From contig NZ_DAMCHJ010000003.1 of assembly GCF_032104385.1 (NCBI RefSeq), forward strand, positions 1 to 64,000: a stretch of 64,000 nt of DNA. Direction: 5' to 3'. Both the position numbers and the translations under genes were made by a program. Below the pieces are notes generated by a model that worked only from the letters and a program-made list of their open reading frames with translations, was not told where the DNA came from and did no database searches. This DNA comes from Tissierella sp032104385. Lineage in GTDB: Bacteria > Bacillota > Clostridia > Tissierellales > Tissierellaceae. Position 1 is the stretch's first letter; every line of letters begins with the position of its first letter. Below are positions 26,438 through 36,150 of this stretch, in pieces.

Positions 26438-27469
26438 ATGGGATTATTAAGTGGATTTGTAAAAGATATGGGTATAGATTTAGGAACAGCAAATACATTG
26501 GTTTATATAAAAGGTAGAGGAATTGTGGCAAGGGAGCCTTCCGTTGTTGCTATACAAACTAATACTAAGCAGGTGCTGGCAGTTGGGGAAGAGGCAAAAA
26601 AGATGATAGGTAGAACACCTGGAAATATTGTAGCCATTAGACCTCTAAAAGATGGAGTAATAGCTGATTTTGATGTGACAAAAAATATGTTAAAATATTT
26701 CATAAGAAAGGCTACAAAGAAAAGAACTTTCCTTCAACCTAGGGTTGTAGTATGTGTTCCAAGTGGAGTTACAGAAGTTGAAAAAAGGGCAGTTGAAGAA
26801 GCAGCCATACATGCAGGTGCCAGAGATGCGTATTTAATTGAAGAGCCAATGGCAGCAGCTATTGGGGCAGGACTGCCTGTTCAAGAAGCAACTGGCTCTA
26901 TGATAGTTGATATCGGTGGAGGTACTACTGAGGTAGCCATAATTTCATTAGGGGGTATAGTTACATCAAAGTCTATTAGAGTAGGTGGAGATGAGTTAGA
27001 TGAATCTATAGTTAATTTTATTAAGAAAGAATATAGCTTAATGATAGGAGAACGTACGGCAGAAGAGGTTAAAATTACAATAGGTTCAGCTGACGGAAAC
27101 TCAGAAATATCCACAATGGAAATTAGAGGAAGGGATATGATTAGTGGACTGCCAAAAACTAGAAGCATAAGTTCAAAAGAGATTTATGATGCAATGAAAG
27201 AACCAATTCATAGTATATTAGAAGCAATAAAATCCACATTAGAAAAAACTCCACCAGAATTAGCTTCAGATGTAATGGAGCAAGGTATAATGTTAACAGG
27301 AGGAGGAGCTCTTTTGGAAGGTTTAGATAGACTAATTATTGAAGAAACTGGTATGCCTGTTCATATTGCAGAAGAACCTTTAGACTGTGTTGCAATTGGT
27401 ACAGGAAAGGCATTAGATAGTATAGAAATACTTAAAAAAACCATTTCAAATAATAAAAAAATAGGTTAA
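26438..27469 (+). CDS. mreB: Rod shape-determining protein MreB
   Basis: This 343-aa actin-like cytoskeletal ATPase forms membrane filaments that guide the elongation machinery. It shows DMGIDLGTANTLVY (phosphate 1), VDIGGGTTEVAIISLGG (phosphate 2) and LTGGGALLEGLD (adenosine). GGAAGGAG precedes ATG 26438. It is the first gene of mreBCD-PBP2-minCDE. Confidence 0.96.
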   Translation: MGLLSGFVKDMGIDLGTANTLVYIKGRGIVAREPSVVAIQTNTKQVLAVGEEAKKMIGRTPGNIVAIRPLKDGVIADFDVTKNMLKYFIRKATKKRTFLQPRVVVCVPSGVTEVEKRAVEEAAIHAGARDAYLIEEPMAAAIGAGLPVQEATGSMIVDIGGGTTEVAIISLGGIVTSKSIRVGGDELDESIVNFIKKEYSLMIGERTAEEVKITIGSADGNSEISTMEIRGRDMISGLPKTRSISSKEIYDAMKEPIHSILEAIKSTLEKTPPELASDVMEQGIMLTGGGALLEGLDRLIIEETGMPVHIAEEPLDCVAIGTGKALDSIEILKKTISNNKKIG

Positions 27470-27480
27470 GTGGTGATATT

Positions 27481-28317
27481 ATGTCTTTTTTCAATAAGAA
27501 TAAAGAAAGAATGATGGTAACAGCTGTTGCTATCATTCTAATTGTTCTAATAGGAGTTACTAGTACTGAGCGAATAGCTTTGAGTAAGTTTGAAAAATTA
27601 GTTGGAAATATTTTTACTCCTATAGGAAGGGTATCTAATTCAATAGGTAAGGGGTTATCTGATTTTTTTAATAATATCAAAAACATTTCTAAATTAAAAG
27701 AAGAAAATGAAGAATTGAAGAAACAAGTTGCAAAATTAGAGGAAGAGAATAGAAATTATATAAATATCATAGGTAAAACTGATTATTTAAAAAATGAAAT
27801 TAAGCTTTTAGATAAGACAAGCTTTAACCTAATTTCTGCTCAAGTAGTCGGAAAAGAACCTGGAAATTGGTTTGATAGATTTACCATAGATAAGGGTATT
27901 AAAGATGGAATAAAGAAGGGGAGTACTGTTATTCAAGGAATTGAGATGGAACAAAATACTATAATTGAAGGAATTGTAGGACGTGTAGTTGATGTAGGCG
28001 ATAATTGGGCGAAAATAATTACTGTTGTAGATGAAATTAGCAGTATATCATTTAAAATTTTAAGAACTCAAGATGGCGGAATAATATCAGGTAGTATAGA
28101 TGGAGAAGTTTCAGGATATCTATTTGACAATAAGGCAGATGTTATTAAGGGAGATAAATTATTTACCTCTGGACTTGGTGGTGTTTTTATCAAGGATATA
28201 TATATTGGAGAGGTAGACGAAGTAGTTAGCGATGATGAAGATTTAATGAAGAAAATAAAGGTTAAACCAGCAATGAATTTTAAGAAATTATATAAAGTAT
28301 TTGTAATATCTGATTAA
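27481..28317 (+). CDS. mreC: Rod shape-determining protein MreC
   Basis: This 278-aa protein has a short cytoplasmic N-terminus, one membrane helix (about 10-30), a coiled coil (about 65-95, LKEENEELKKQVAKLEEEN) and the extracellular beta-barrel domain. It links MreB to PBP2 in the elongasome. It starts 11 bp after mreB. Confidence 0.94.
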   Translation: MSFFNKNKERMMVTAVAIILIVLIGVTSTERIALSKFEKLVGNIFTPIGRVSNSIGKGLSDFFNNIKNISKLKEENEELKKQVAKLEEENRNYINIIGKTDYLKNEIKLLDKTSFNLISAQVVGKEPGNWFDRFTIDKGIKDGIKKGSTVIQGIEMEQNTIIEGIVGRVVDVGDNWAKIITVVDEISSISFKILRTQDGGIISGSIDGEVSGYLFDNKADVIKGDKLFTSGLGGVFIKDIYIGEVDEVVSDDEDLMKKIKVKPAMNFKKLYKVFVISD

Positions 28318-28326
28318 GGTTGAGGG

Positions 28327-28833
28327 ATGTTTATGACGGTGTTAATGATGATTTTAATAATTTTACTAAACTTTTTTTTACAAAGTGCTATACTTCCATA
28401 TATTAATATCCTAGGGGTTGTACCCAATACAGCTCTTCTTATAGTGATATCAATAGCCTTATTTAAGGGAAGATATTATGGAGGATTTATAGGGCTTACA
28501 ATAGGTCTTCTTCAAGATATTGTATTTAGCCCTACTATAGGTGTAAATGCATTTATATATTTCTTTATAGGATATTTAGTTGGGTCAATTGGGAATAAGT
28601 TAACAAAGGAAAATATCTTTATACCAATATTGCTTTCTACTCTTTGTACGATACTTTATAATTTTTCTTACTATGTATTTATGTTTTTCCTATCTCAAAA
28701 TATTCCATTTTTATCATTTGCAAAAGATGTATTAATGATTGAAATTATATATAGCGGCATTTTATCTATTCCTATATACAAAATATTTTCTAAAGTTTTT
28801 ATTGTTCCAAAAATAAGATTTGGAAATAGATAG
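28327..28833 (+). CDS. mreD: Rod shape-determining protein MreD
   Basis: This 168-aa integral membrane protein has five or six helices and the pattern GFIGLTIGLLQDIVFSPTIGVNAF, typical of MreD. It is part of the Rod complex with MreC and PBP2. The ATG at 28333 is a possible alternative start to 28327. Confidence 0.9.
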   Translation: MFMTVLMMILIILLNFFLQSAILPYINILGVVPNTALLIVISIALFKGRYYGGFIGLTIGLLQDIVFSPTIGVNAFIYFFIGYLVGSIGNKLTKENIFIPILLSTLCTILYNFSYYVFMFFLSQNIPFLSFAKDVLMIEIIYSGILSIPIYKIFSKVFIVPKIRFGNR

Positions 28834-28844
28834 AGGTGAAATGA

Positions 28845-31800
28845 ATGAAGTGGTTAGAAAAAATATTCAATAGATATAATATTGTTACATATATTGTTAT
28901 CTTACTTATGTTTGCATTATCATTTAGATTAGCAACCTTAACTATTGCCCAAGGCGATTATTATAGGGATATATCGGATAATAAGAGATTAAAGGAAATA
29001 TATATTTCTGCACCTAGAGGAGAGATACGAGATAGATATGGAAGGCTTTTAGCAGGTAATAATCCTAGTTTTACTGTACAGATCTTAAAAGATGAATTAA
29101 ATATAAAAGATAAAGAAAAGAAAAACACTGCTTTATTATCTCTAATTAGGTTGTTAGAAGAAGATGGAGTCAGTTATGTAGATGACTTTCCAATTAATTT
29201 GAATGTATTTAAATATAAAAATGTAGAGGATTATTTCAATCAGGAGATTATGCCAAATGATAAGGTTGTTGATATTATAATTAATCAAGGAATTTTGTCA
29301 GAGGTATTGCAAACCTCCTATATTCATAAAGAATATAAAGAACACTATAGATTTGCAACAGCTCAAAGAGCCATTAATGCATTAAAAAACAAGGGAATTG
29401 ACGTACCTATAACTATAAAAGAGATTGGTGATACGATAGAAATAGTATATGGTTCCTCAGAAGATCTTAATAAATGGATGAATAATTATAAAATACCAAA
29501 CAACTATTCACCAACTGATGCATTGATTAAATTAATAGATAATGACAGGACTATTATAAGGAAAATAATAGATCATCCTATTTCACGAAAATTGACATAT
29601 GAGATTATGGAAAAAAAAGGATTATCTGATAATATCATTATGGAAGAATATTCTTTATCTTATGATGAAGAATATAAAAACCAAAAAAGAATTTTAATGA
29701 GTTCATACAAGGAAATAACAGAGAATACAACAGCTAAAGAAGACTTTATTACTATTGTTTCTAATTCATCTATTTACAATCTTTTAGAAAAGGTAGTAAC
29801 TAAAGATAATCATAAGGGTAAAACTGAAATTTTAGTACCAGGGAAAATATTATTGGATATGGTATTAGAAAAAAATCCTAAAGTACCTATAAAGGTAGAA
29901 TTAAGCGAAGATAGGGCTAATGTAATATATAAATATACAGGAAGCTCTAATATAGGTGATAAATCTCCAATAGAAATCTTATTAGAATACAGTAAAGAAA
30001 CTGGTGTATTAGGAGATTTTATTACTGGTGACAATATAAAATCATTGGCACAAGAGCAACTTTTAGCAGATGGAATAAATACAAAAATTTCAATCGCAAA
30101 TGATATTGAATATGTATTTATCAATAATAAGAAGAATTGGTATACTGATAATAAAGTAGATGAGAATAGCAGTACTAAAGAAGCTTTCGAGAGCTTGAAG
30201 AAAAAATATGAGATATCTAAGTATTTGAGTAACTATGAAGCGAGGGCTGTTTTATCATTATATGAATTACTTAATAAACAGGGGCACATGGCTTATCAAC
30301 CTATAAATATTGCCTATGGAATACAAGATTCTACTGTAGCCAAAATTGAAGAAGGATTGGCAGAACTACCAGGAATACAAGTATCCATAGAGCCCGTAAG
30401 ATATTATCCAGAGGGAACTACAGCAGCACATATATTAGGATATTTAGGAAAGATTAGCCAACCAAATGAAATAAAGAAATATGTAGATGAGAAAAAATAT
30501 TCACCTAATGATATTATAGGGAAGTCTGGAATTGAGGAAAGTTTTGAGGATACTTTAAGAGGAGAAAATGGAATTAAACGAGTAGAGGTGGATGCAGTTG
30601 GAAATACAACAAATACCATTGATGAAAAAAAGCCTATTCCAGGAGATAATATTTACTTAACAATTGATTTGAATCTGCAAAAATTTGCTGAAAATGCTTT
30701 GAAAAAAACCTTAGAAAAGATACAGGTTGGTGGAGTTTATGATAGTACTTGGGGAGATTATAAATTCGGTATTAATAGGAAAAAAAACAGACCTTATAAA
30801 AATGCTACATCTGGTGCAGTAGTTGTCATAAATGTGAAGACAGGTGAAGTTTTAGCTAGTGTTAGTGAGCCTTCTTATGATCCTAATTTGTTTGCGACAG
30901 GGATATCTAATACAGATTGGATTAGTTTATTTCCTCAAAATGACAAAGATCCATTGGCACCAAGACCATTATACAATGTTGCTACCCAAACAGCTGTACA
31001 ACCTGGTTCAACATTTAAGATGGTAACGGCCTTAGCAGCTTTAGATAAAGGACTAAGTCCTACTAAAGGGATAAGAGATATGGGTTATGTTGAATTAGGA
31101 AATTATCGTCCTGCCTGTTGGATATGGAATCAAAATAGAGGTACTCATGGATATGAAAACTTATATGAAGCCATTAGGGATTCTTGCAATTATTATTTTT
31201 ATTCCTTGGCTTTTGGTAGGAATCCAAGAACTGGAGAGAATATAGGAGTTAAATTAGAGATAGAAGATATAGTAAATCTATCTAAACAATTAGGATTAAA
31301 TGATAAAACCGGCATAGAAATAAATATACCAGCTGAGACTTCGGGGGGAGTACCAGATCCTCAAAGGAAAATAATTATTACCAAATCATTACTAAAGTCA
31401 TATCTTCAAAAGAACATACGAAATTATTTGAAAAAGGATATAGTTTTAGATGATTATGATATTACAAATATCATAGAAGATATAGTTAGTTGGACAGAAC
31501 TAGAGGAACCTTTGACTAGGGGAGAAGTTATTAGAAGATTAGAAGCTTTTGGTATTGAGCCAGAAAAAAAACTATCTGGTGAAAGAGAAGGGTTAGCAGA
31601 TAAGATAAAATACACATATTTAAATCAAGCAGGCTGGAATATTTCAGATACATTGAATGTAACTATTGGGCAGGGTCAAAGTTCCTATACCCCTATGCAA
31701 ATGGCGAACTATATAGCAACTATATCAAATGGTGGTTATAAACATGAGGTAACTTTAATTGATAATATTAAGAATTATAATAATTCAAAACTTTTATTTA

Positions 31801-32183
31801 ATAATGAGTCTAAATCTGCAAGAATAGAATTAAATGATTATAATAATTTAGAGCATGTAAAAAAAGGGATGGCGTTGGTGTCTAGTGATGGTTCAATGAG
31901 AAGGGTATTTGGTAACTTTCCTGTTAAGGTAGGTTCAAAAACAGGTACTGCACAAAAATCAGGAATCAACCCTTATACAGGAGATACTTATGATGATTTT
32001 TCATGGTTTGTTGCTTTTGCACCTTATGATGATCCAGAGATTGCAGTGGCTTCAGTAATATTTCAAGGTGGTAGTGGAGGTTATGGTGCTCCTATGGTAA
32101 GAGATATTATAGCAGAATACTTAGGGTTAAATGCAATTGGTACAAAGGGAGCATTACCTTTTAAAAATAACTTGGTAGAATAA
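28845..32183 (+). CDS. mrdA: Penicillin-binding protein 2 (unusually long)
   Basis: This 1112-aa class B transpeptidase is the elongation-specific DD-transpeptidase of the Rod complex. It has a membrane helix at 14-33, the dimerisation or pedestal region starting IYISAPRGEIRDRYGRLLAGN, and the transpeptidase domain with STFK (S722), SCN (S780) and KTG (K1032). Typical PBP2 proteins have 600-720 residues with the active Ser near 330-400, so about 330 extra residues lie between the pedestal start and the catalytic domain. About 100 more lie between SxN and KTG. Long PBP2 forms occur in Clostridia. Confidence 0.93.
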   Translation: MKWLEKIFNRYNIVTYIVILLMFALSFRLATLTIAQGDYYRDISDNKRLKEIYISAPRGEIRDRYGRLLAGNNPSFTVQILKDELNIKDKEKKNTALLSLIRLLEEDGVSYVDDFPINLNVFKYKNVEDYFNQEIMPNDKVVDIIINQGILSEVLQTSYIHKEYKEHYRFATAQRAINALKNKGIDVPITIKEIGDTIEIVYGSSEDLNKWMNNYKIPNNYSPTDALIKLIDNDRTIIRKIIDHPISRKLTYEIMEKKGLSDNIIMEEYSLSYDEEYKNQKRILMSSYKEITENTTAKEDFITIVSNSSIYNLLEKVVTKDNHKGKTEILVPGKILLDMVLEKNPKVPIKVELSEDRANVIYKYTGSSNIGDKSPIEILLEYSKETGVLGDFITGDNIKSLAQEQLLADGINTKISIANDIEYVFINNKKNWYTDNKVDENSSTKEAFESLKKKYEISKYLSNYEARAVLSLYELLNKQGHMAYQPINIAYGIQDSTVAKIEEGLAELPGIQVSIEPVRYYPEGTTAAHILGYLGKISQPNEIKKYVDEKKYSPNDIIGKSGIEESFEDTLRGENGIKRVEVDAVGNTTNTIDEKKPIPGDNIYLTIDLNLQKFAENALKKTLEKIQVGGVYDSTWGDYKFGINRKKNRPYKNATSGAVVVINVKTGEVLASVSEPSYDPNLFATGISNTDWISLFPQNDKDPLAPRPLYNVATQTAVQPGSTFKMVTALAALDKGLSPTKGIRDMGYVELGNYRPACWIWNQNRGTHGYENLYEAIRDSCNYYFYSLAFGRNPRTGENIGVKLEIEDIVNLSKQLGLNDKTGIEINIPAETSGGVPDPQRKIIITKSLLKSYLQKNIRNYLKKDIVLDDYDITNIIEDIVSWTELEEPLTRGEVIRRLEAFGIEPEKKLSGEREGLADKIKYTYLNQAGWNISDTLNVTIGQGQSSYTPMQMANYIATISNGGYKHEVTLIDNIKNYNNSKLLFNNESKSARIELNDYNNLEHVKKGMALVSSDGSMRRVFGNFPVKVGSKTGTAQKSGINPYTGDTYDDFSWFVAFAPYDDPEIAVASVIFQGGSGGYGAPMVRDIIAEYLGLNAIGTKGALPFKNNLVE

Positions 32184-32220
32184 ATGTGAATAGTTATTAA
32201 GGATTATAGTGGAGGTAATT

Positions 32221-32898
32221 TTGAAAGTGAAGGAAGAATTACTTAATTTTAGAGGTATAAAAGAAGGAATTTTTTTAGAAATTAGTGGTGATAATCTTTT
32301 ATCTATTAAAGAAGAATTAGACAAAAAAATGAAAAAATCTTCTAAATTTTATTATGGGGCAAAACTTTTGGGTGTTAAATCTGAAAAATTATCTCCAGAG
32401 GATTTAATGGAGTTAAAGTTAATTTTGAAGTATAAGTATGATTTAATAGTTTCTCAAGAAGAACTTCCTAATCATGTATTAAATTCCTATTCACCTAAAG
32501 ATGAAAATGAAAATGGAGATAGCATCATTAAGGATAATATTTTTTTTGAAGGTATTGAATGTGGTATGACAAAGTTTGTAAATGGTACACTAAGGTCTGG
32601 GCAAATTGTAGAATATGATGGTAATATAGTTATAATAGGAGATGTAAATCCAGGTGCAATCATAAAGGCTAGAGGAAATATAATAGTAGTGGGTAGCATT
32701 AAAGGAGTTGCTCATGCTGGATTTGATGGCAATTATAATGCTATAGTTGCATCCTATGATTTACAACCCACTCAATTAAGAATTGGAGATAAAATTTCCA
32801 GACCTCCAGATGAATGTATGGGAACATATGGAATTCCAGAGGTTGCCAAAATAAAGAATGGAGAAGTAGTGATCGAACCTTATTTACCTAAGAAATAA
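32221..32898 (+). CDS. minC: Septum site-determining protein MinC
   Basis: This about 225-aa inhibitor of FtsZ assembly has an N-terminal MinC domain (about 1-100) and a C-terminal beta-helix (SGQIVEYDGNIVIIGDVNPGAII, GNIIVVGSIKGVAHAG). It acts with MinD at the membrane. TTG 32221 is placed 5 bp after GGAGG; GTG 32209, which would include the Shine-Dalgarno in the coding part, is less likely. Confidence 0.93.
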   Translation: MKVKEELLNFRGIKEGIFLEISGDNLLSIKEELDKKMKKSSKFYYGAKLLGVKSEKLSPEDLMELKLILKYKYDLIVSQEELPNHVLNSYSPKDENENGDSIIKDNIFFEGIECGMTKFVNGTLRSGQIVEYDGNIVIIGDVNPGAIIKARGNIIVVGSIKGVAHAGFDGNYNAIVASYDLQPTQLRIGDKISRPPDECMGTYGIPEVAKIKNGEVVIEPYLPKK

Positions 32899-32916
32899 TT
32901 AAAGGGAGGATAATAA

Positions 32917-33729
32917 ATGGATAAAGAAAAACTGGGAACTGCTATAGTTATTACTTCAGGAAAGGGTGGAGTTGGGAAAACAACTACGTCTGCAAATATT
33001 GGGACAGGCTTAGCTATCTTAGGAAAATCCGTAGTAGTAGTTGATGCCGATATTGGATTGAGAAATTTAGATGTTGTTATGGGGTTAGAAAATAGGATAG
33101 TCTATGACATAGTAGATGTTGTAGAGAAAAACTGTAGATTGAAACAGGCTCTAATAAGGGATAAGAGACATGAAAAATTATATCTTTTACCAGCAGCACA
33201 AACCAAAGATAAGTCAGCCATAAGTCCAGAGCAAATGCTTGAATTAGTTAATGATTTAAAAAAGGAATTTGATTATATTATTATAGATTCTCCTGCAGGA
33301 ATAGAGCAAGGTTTTCAAAATTCCATAGCTGGTGCTGATATAGCTTTAATAGTAACAACTCCTGAGATATCAGCTGTAAGAGATGCAGATAGAGTTATTG
33401 GATTACTAGAGTCTAAAGGCTTATATAATCCTAAACTAATAATTAATAGAATTAGACAGGAAATGGTTAAAAGAGGAGATATGATGAATATGGATGATAT
33501 AATAGATATTTTAGCCATTGACCTTTTGGGAATTGTACCAGATGATGAAGCTATAGTTATATCTACAAACAAGGGAGAGCCAGTAGTAGGTGATGAAAAG
33601 GCATTATCAGGAAAGGCCTATAGAAATATAACTAGAAGGATAATAGGGGATGAAGTTGAGTTACTAAACCTAGATGTAAATGAAGAGGGGAAGTTGAGTA
33701 AAATCCTAAAATTATTATTTAGTAAATAG
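32917..33729 (+). CDS. minD: Septum site-determining protein MinD
   Basis: This 270-aa ParA-type ATPase carries the deviant Walker A motif SGKGGVGKTT (residues 14-23), DADIGLRNLD and IIIDSPAGIEQGF. A C-terminal amphipathic helix (LSKILKLLFSK) binds the membrane. It recruits MinC and is controlled by MinE, encoded 12 bp downstream. GGGAGG precedes ATG 32917. Confidence 0.97.
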   Translation: MDKEKLGTAIVITSGKGGVGKTTTSANIGTGLAILGKSVVVVDADIGLRNLDVVMGLENRIVYDIVDVVEKNCRLKQALIRDKRHEKLYLLPAAQTKDKSAISPEQMLELVNDLKKEFDYIIIDSPAGIEQGFQNSIAGADIALIVTTPEISAVRDADRVIGLLESKGLYNPKLIINRIRQEMVKRGDMMNMDDIIDILAIDLLGIVPDDEAIVISTNKGEPVVGDEKALSGKAYRNITRRIIGDEVELLNLDVNEEGKLSKILKLLFSK

Positions 33730-33740
33730 GGGGGAATTTC

Positions 33741-34019
33741 TTGGATCTTTTTAAAATGTTTGGTAAAAAAGAAGAAAAAAGTAAAAATGTTGCTAAGGAA
33801 AGGCTTAAATTGGTATTAGTTCATGATCGAGCAGATCTTTCACCTAAATTTTTAGATATGATTAAAGGTGATATTATTAGGGTAATATCTCAGTATGCAG
33901 ATATTGATGAAGAAGGACTAGACATTAAGTTAACGAGAATGAAGAAGGATATGGATAGTTCTACTATTTCTGCTTTAGTGGCAAATATTCCCATAGTAAA
34001 AGTAAAAGATAATCAATAG
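33741..34019 (+). CDS. minE: Cell division topological factor MinE
   Basis: This 92-aa protein starts at TTG 33741 after GGGGGG. It has an N-terminal MinD-contacting segment (KERLKLVLVHDRADLSPKFLDMIKGDI) and a C-terminal dimerisation domain. With MinCD present, this species likely uses an oscillating Min system rather than DivIVA/MinJ. Confidence 0.93.
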   Translation: MDLFKMFGKKEEKSKNVAKERLKLVLVHDRADLSPKFLDMIKGDIIRVISQYADIDEEGLDIKLTRMKKDMDSSTISALVANIPIVKVKDNQ

Positions 34020-34052
34020 CTATAGAAAAAGATTATAATATTAAATTAATTA

Positions 34053-34081
34053 TTGCTATATTTTATATCATAAGATATACT
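34053..34081 (+). promoter_or_regulatory. Promoter before the flavinylated lipoprotein gene
   Basis: TTGCTA, 17 bp, TATACT, about 50 bp before ATG 34134. It suggests transcription separate from minCDE. Confidence 0.55.
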
Positions 34082-34133
34082 AAATGGGTATAAAACAAAT
34101 GAAAAATTATATTTAATTTACGGGGGGAAAAAA

Positions 34134-34940
34134 ATGAAAAAAAGAATTATAGTTTTGATGTTATCATTAGCAGTGATGGTTACTATTTTTACTGGTTGTG
34201 GTAAGAAAGACAATACATTACCAATTGATGAAAGTAAACCAACTTCTAATACTACAACAGAAGAAGTAAAAGGTAATTTAGTTGATGGTATTTATTTAGT
34301 TAAAATGCCAGTTAGTGACCATGGAAATTATCCTATGGCAAAATTAGAAGTAAAGGATGGAGAAGTATTATCTTTAGACTATAATGAATATTTGGCAGAT
34401 TCAGGAGAAGCTAAATCAGAATCAAACTATTCTTATGCAGATGGTCTTGCTGTAATTAAAGATTTAAATGCTCAATTTAATGATAAAAAGGATCTTGCAG
34501 TAGTAGATTTTGATGCAGTTTCTGGAGCGACTCATACAAAAGGTAGTTTCAAGGAAGTAACTCAAATGTTATTAGATAAAGCTGCCAAGGGAGAGGTATA
34601 TACAAAATTATATAAAGATGGAGTTTATGAATCTAAAGCGAAGGAACCAAGTCACGGTTGGTTATCAGAAGTTAAAGTAAGAGTTCAAGATGGGCAAATA
34701 GTAGGTATTAATTATGTGGAAGTAGCAGTAGAAGATGCAGATGGAGTTAAAAAAGGCGACATAAAATCAACTGATAACTACTCTTATGCAGCTCCATTTG
34801 AGGTAATTCCTGCAGTTCAAAAATTAATTATCGATAATAATGGAACAGAAAATCTTAATCTTGATGGAATTACAGGAGCAACAAATACAAGAAATACTAT
34901 TATAGAACTAGTAAATGAAGCATTAAGCTCAGCAAAATAA
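34134..34940 (+). CDS. Lipoprotein with two FMN-binding domains
   Basis: This 268-aa protein has a lipoprotein signal with lipobox FTGC (Cys23), then two repeated FMN-binding domains (PF04205-like). Each domain ends in a flavinylation motif: SGATHT (Thr133) and TGATNT (Thr250). Such double-FMN lipoproteins resemble PplA of Listeria, which carries electrons to the cell exterior. The gene lies directly before apbE, whose product attaches the FMN, and downstream of the Rnf region, the possible electron source. Start ATG 34134 follows GGGGGG. A terminator follows. Confidence 0.88.
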   Translation: MKKRIIVLMLSLAVMVTIFTGCGKKDNTLPIDESKPTSNTTTEEVKGNLVDGIYLVKMPVSDHGNYPMAKLEVKDGEVLSLDYNEYLADSGEAKSESNYSYADGLAVIKDLNAQFNDKKDLAVVDFDAVSGATHTKGSFKEVTQMLLDKAAKGEVYTKLYKDGVYESKAKEPSHGWLSEVKVRVQDGQIVGINYVEVAVEDADGVKKGDIKSTDNYSYAAPFEVIPAVQKLIIDNNGTENLNLDGITGATNTRNTIIELVNEALSSAK

Positions 34941-34949
34941 GAAAAATCA

Positions 34950-34978
34950 AACCCTAACTAAAAGTTAGGGTTTTTTCA
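34950..34978 (+). terminator. Terminator after the FMN lipoprotein gene
   Basis: A perfect stem AACCCTAACT / AGTTAGGGTT with a 3-nt loop and TTTTTT following. apbE starts 20 bp later, so some read-through is possible. Confidence 0.85.
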
Positions 34979-34997
34979 AGTGATATGGAGTGATAAA

Positions 34998-36092
34998 ATG
35001 AAAAAGATAAAGGATATTAGATTAATTATAATTTTAGCTTTAATAGTGGGTGTTACTGGATGTACAAATAAACATCAATCAAAGGACACAAAACTCCCTT
35101 CAGAGTCTAATTTAATATCTAAGACCGAGCCTATATCTAGGACAGAATTTCTTATGAATACAGTAATGACCATTAAAATATACGATAATAATGATGAAAG
35201 TATTTTAGATAAGGTATTTTCAAGATTAAAAGAGATAGAAAATAGGATGAGTGTTACATTAAATGGCAGTGATGTAAATAAAATAAATGAGAATGCAGGA
35301 ATAAAACCTGTTACAATCAATGAAGATACTTATTTTGTAGTAAATAAGGCAAAGTATTATGCAGAGATTTCAGACGGTGCTTGTGATCCTACTATTGGAC
35401 CTTTGGTAAATTTATGGAATATTTCATCAGGAGAAAAAAATAGAACATCTATACCAAAGTCTGAAGAAATAGAGGAAAAGAGATCCTATGTTAACTATAA
35501 GAACTTAGAATTATTAGATAATAATCAGGTGTTTTTAAAAGAAAGAAATATGAAGATAGATTTAGGTAGTATAGTAAAGGGCTATGCTGCTGATGAGGTA
35601 AGCAGGATATTAATAGAAAATGGAGTAAAGTCGGCTATAATTGATTTGGGTGGCAATATTTTCACTCATGGAGAAAAACAAGATGGCTCCTATTGGAATA
35701 TTGGAATACAAGATCCATTTAAATTTACAGGAAACTATTTAGGAATACTTAAAGCAAAAAACAACTCAATAGTTACTTCTGGTGACTATGAAAGATTTTT
35801 TGAGTACAATGGAAAAAGATATCATCATATTTTGGATACTAAAACAGGATATCCTACAGAAAATGAACTTTCAGGTGTATGTATTATTTCTAACAAATCA
35901 ATAGATGGTGACGCTTTATCTACAACATTATTTGTATTGGGTTTGGATAATGGAATAGATCTAGTAAATTCATTGGAATATGTAGAAGCCATATTTATCA
36001 CAAAAGATAAATCTATTTATATAAGTGAAAATTTAAAAGATAAATTTACTTTAGGAAAAGAAAATACATCTTTTATTATAAAACAATATTAA
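34998..36092 (+). CDS. apbE: FAD:protein FMN transferase
   Basis: This 364-aa lipoprotein (lipobox VTGC) is the Mg-dependent enzyme that transfers FMN from FAD to Thr residues in S/TGAT motifs outside the membrane. It shows FLMNTVMTIKIYD, DLGSIVKGYAADEVSRIL, AIIDLGGNIFTHG and YHHILDTKTGYPTENELSGVCI. Likely targets in this window are RnfD, RnfG and the lipoprotein just upstream. ATG 34998 with GGAG upstream is preferred over GTG 34980. Confidence 0.93.
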   Translation: MKKIKDIRLIIILALIVGVTGCTNKHQSKDTKLPSESNLISKTEPISRTEFLMNTVMTIKIYDNNDESILDKVFSRLKEIENRMSVTLNGSDVNKINENAGIKPVTINEDTYFVVNKAKYYAEISDGACDPTIGPLVNLWNISSGEKNRTSIPKSEEIEEKRSYVNYKNLELLDNNQVFLKERNMKIDLGSIVKGYAADEVSRILIENGVKSAIIDLGGNIFTHGEKQDGSYWNIGIQDPFKFTGNYLGILKAKNNSIVTSGDYERFFEYNGKRYHHILDTKTGYPTENELSGVCIISNKSIDGDALSTTLFVLGLDNGIDLVNSLEYVEAIFITKDKSIYISENLKDKFTLGKENTSFIIKQY

Positions 36093-36150
36093 TTTGGTAT
36101 AAAATCTACCTTAAATAAATAAAATACTATTAGTTGAGGTAGGTGATTAT

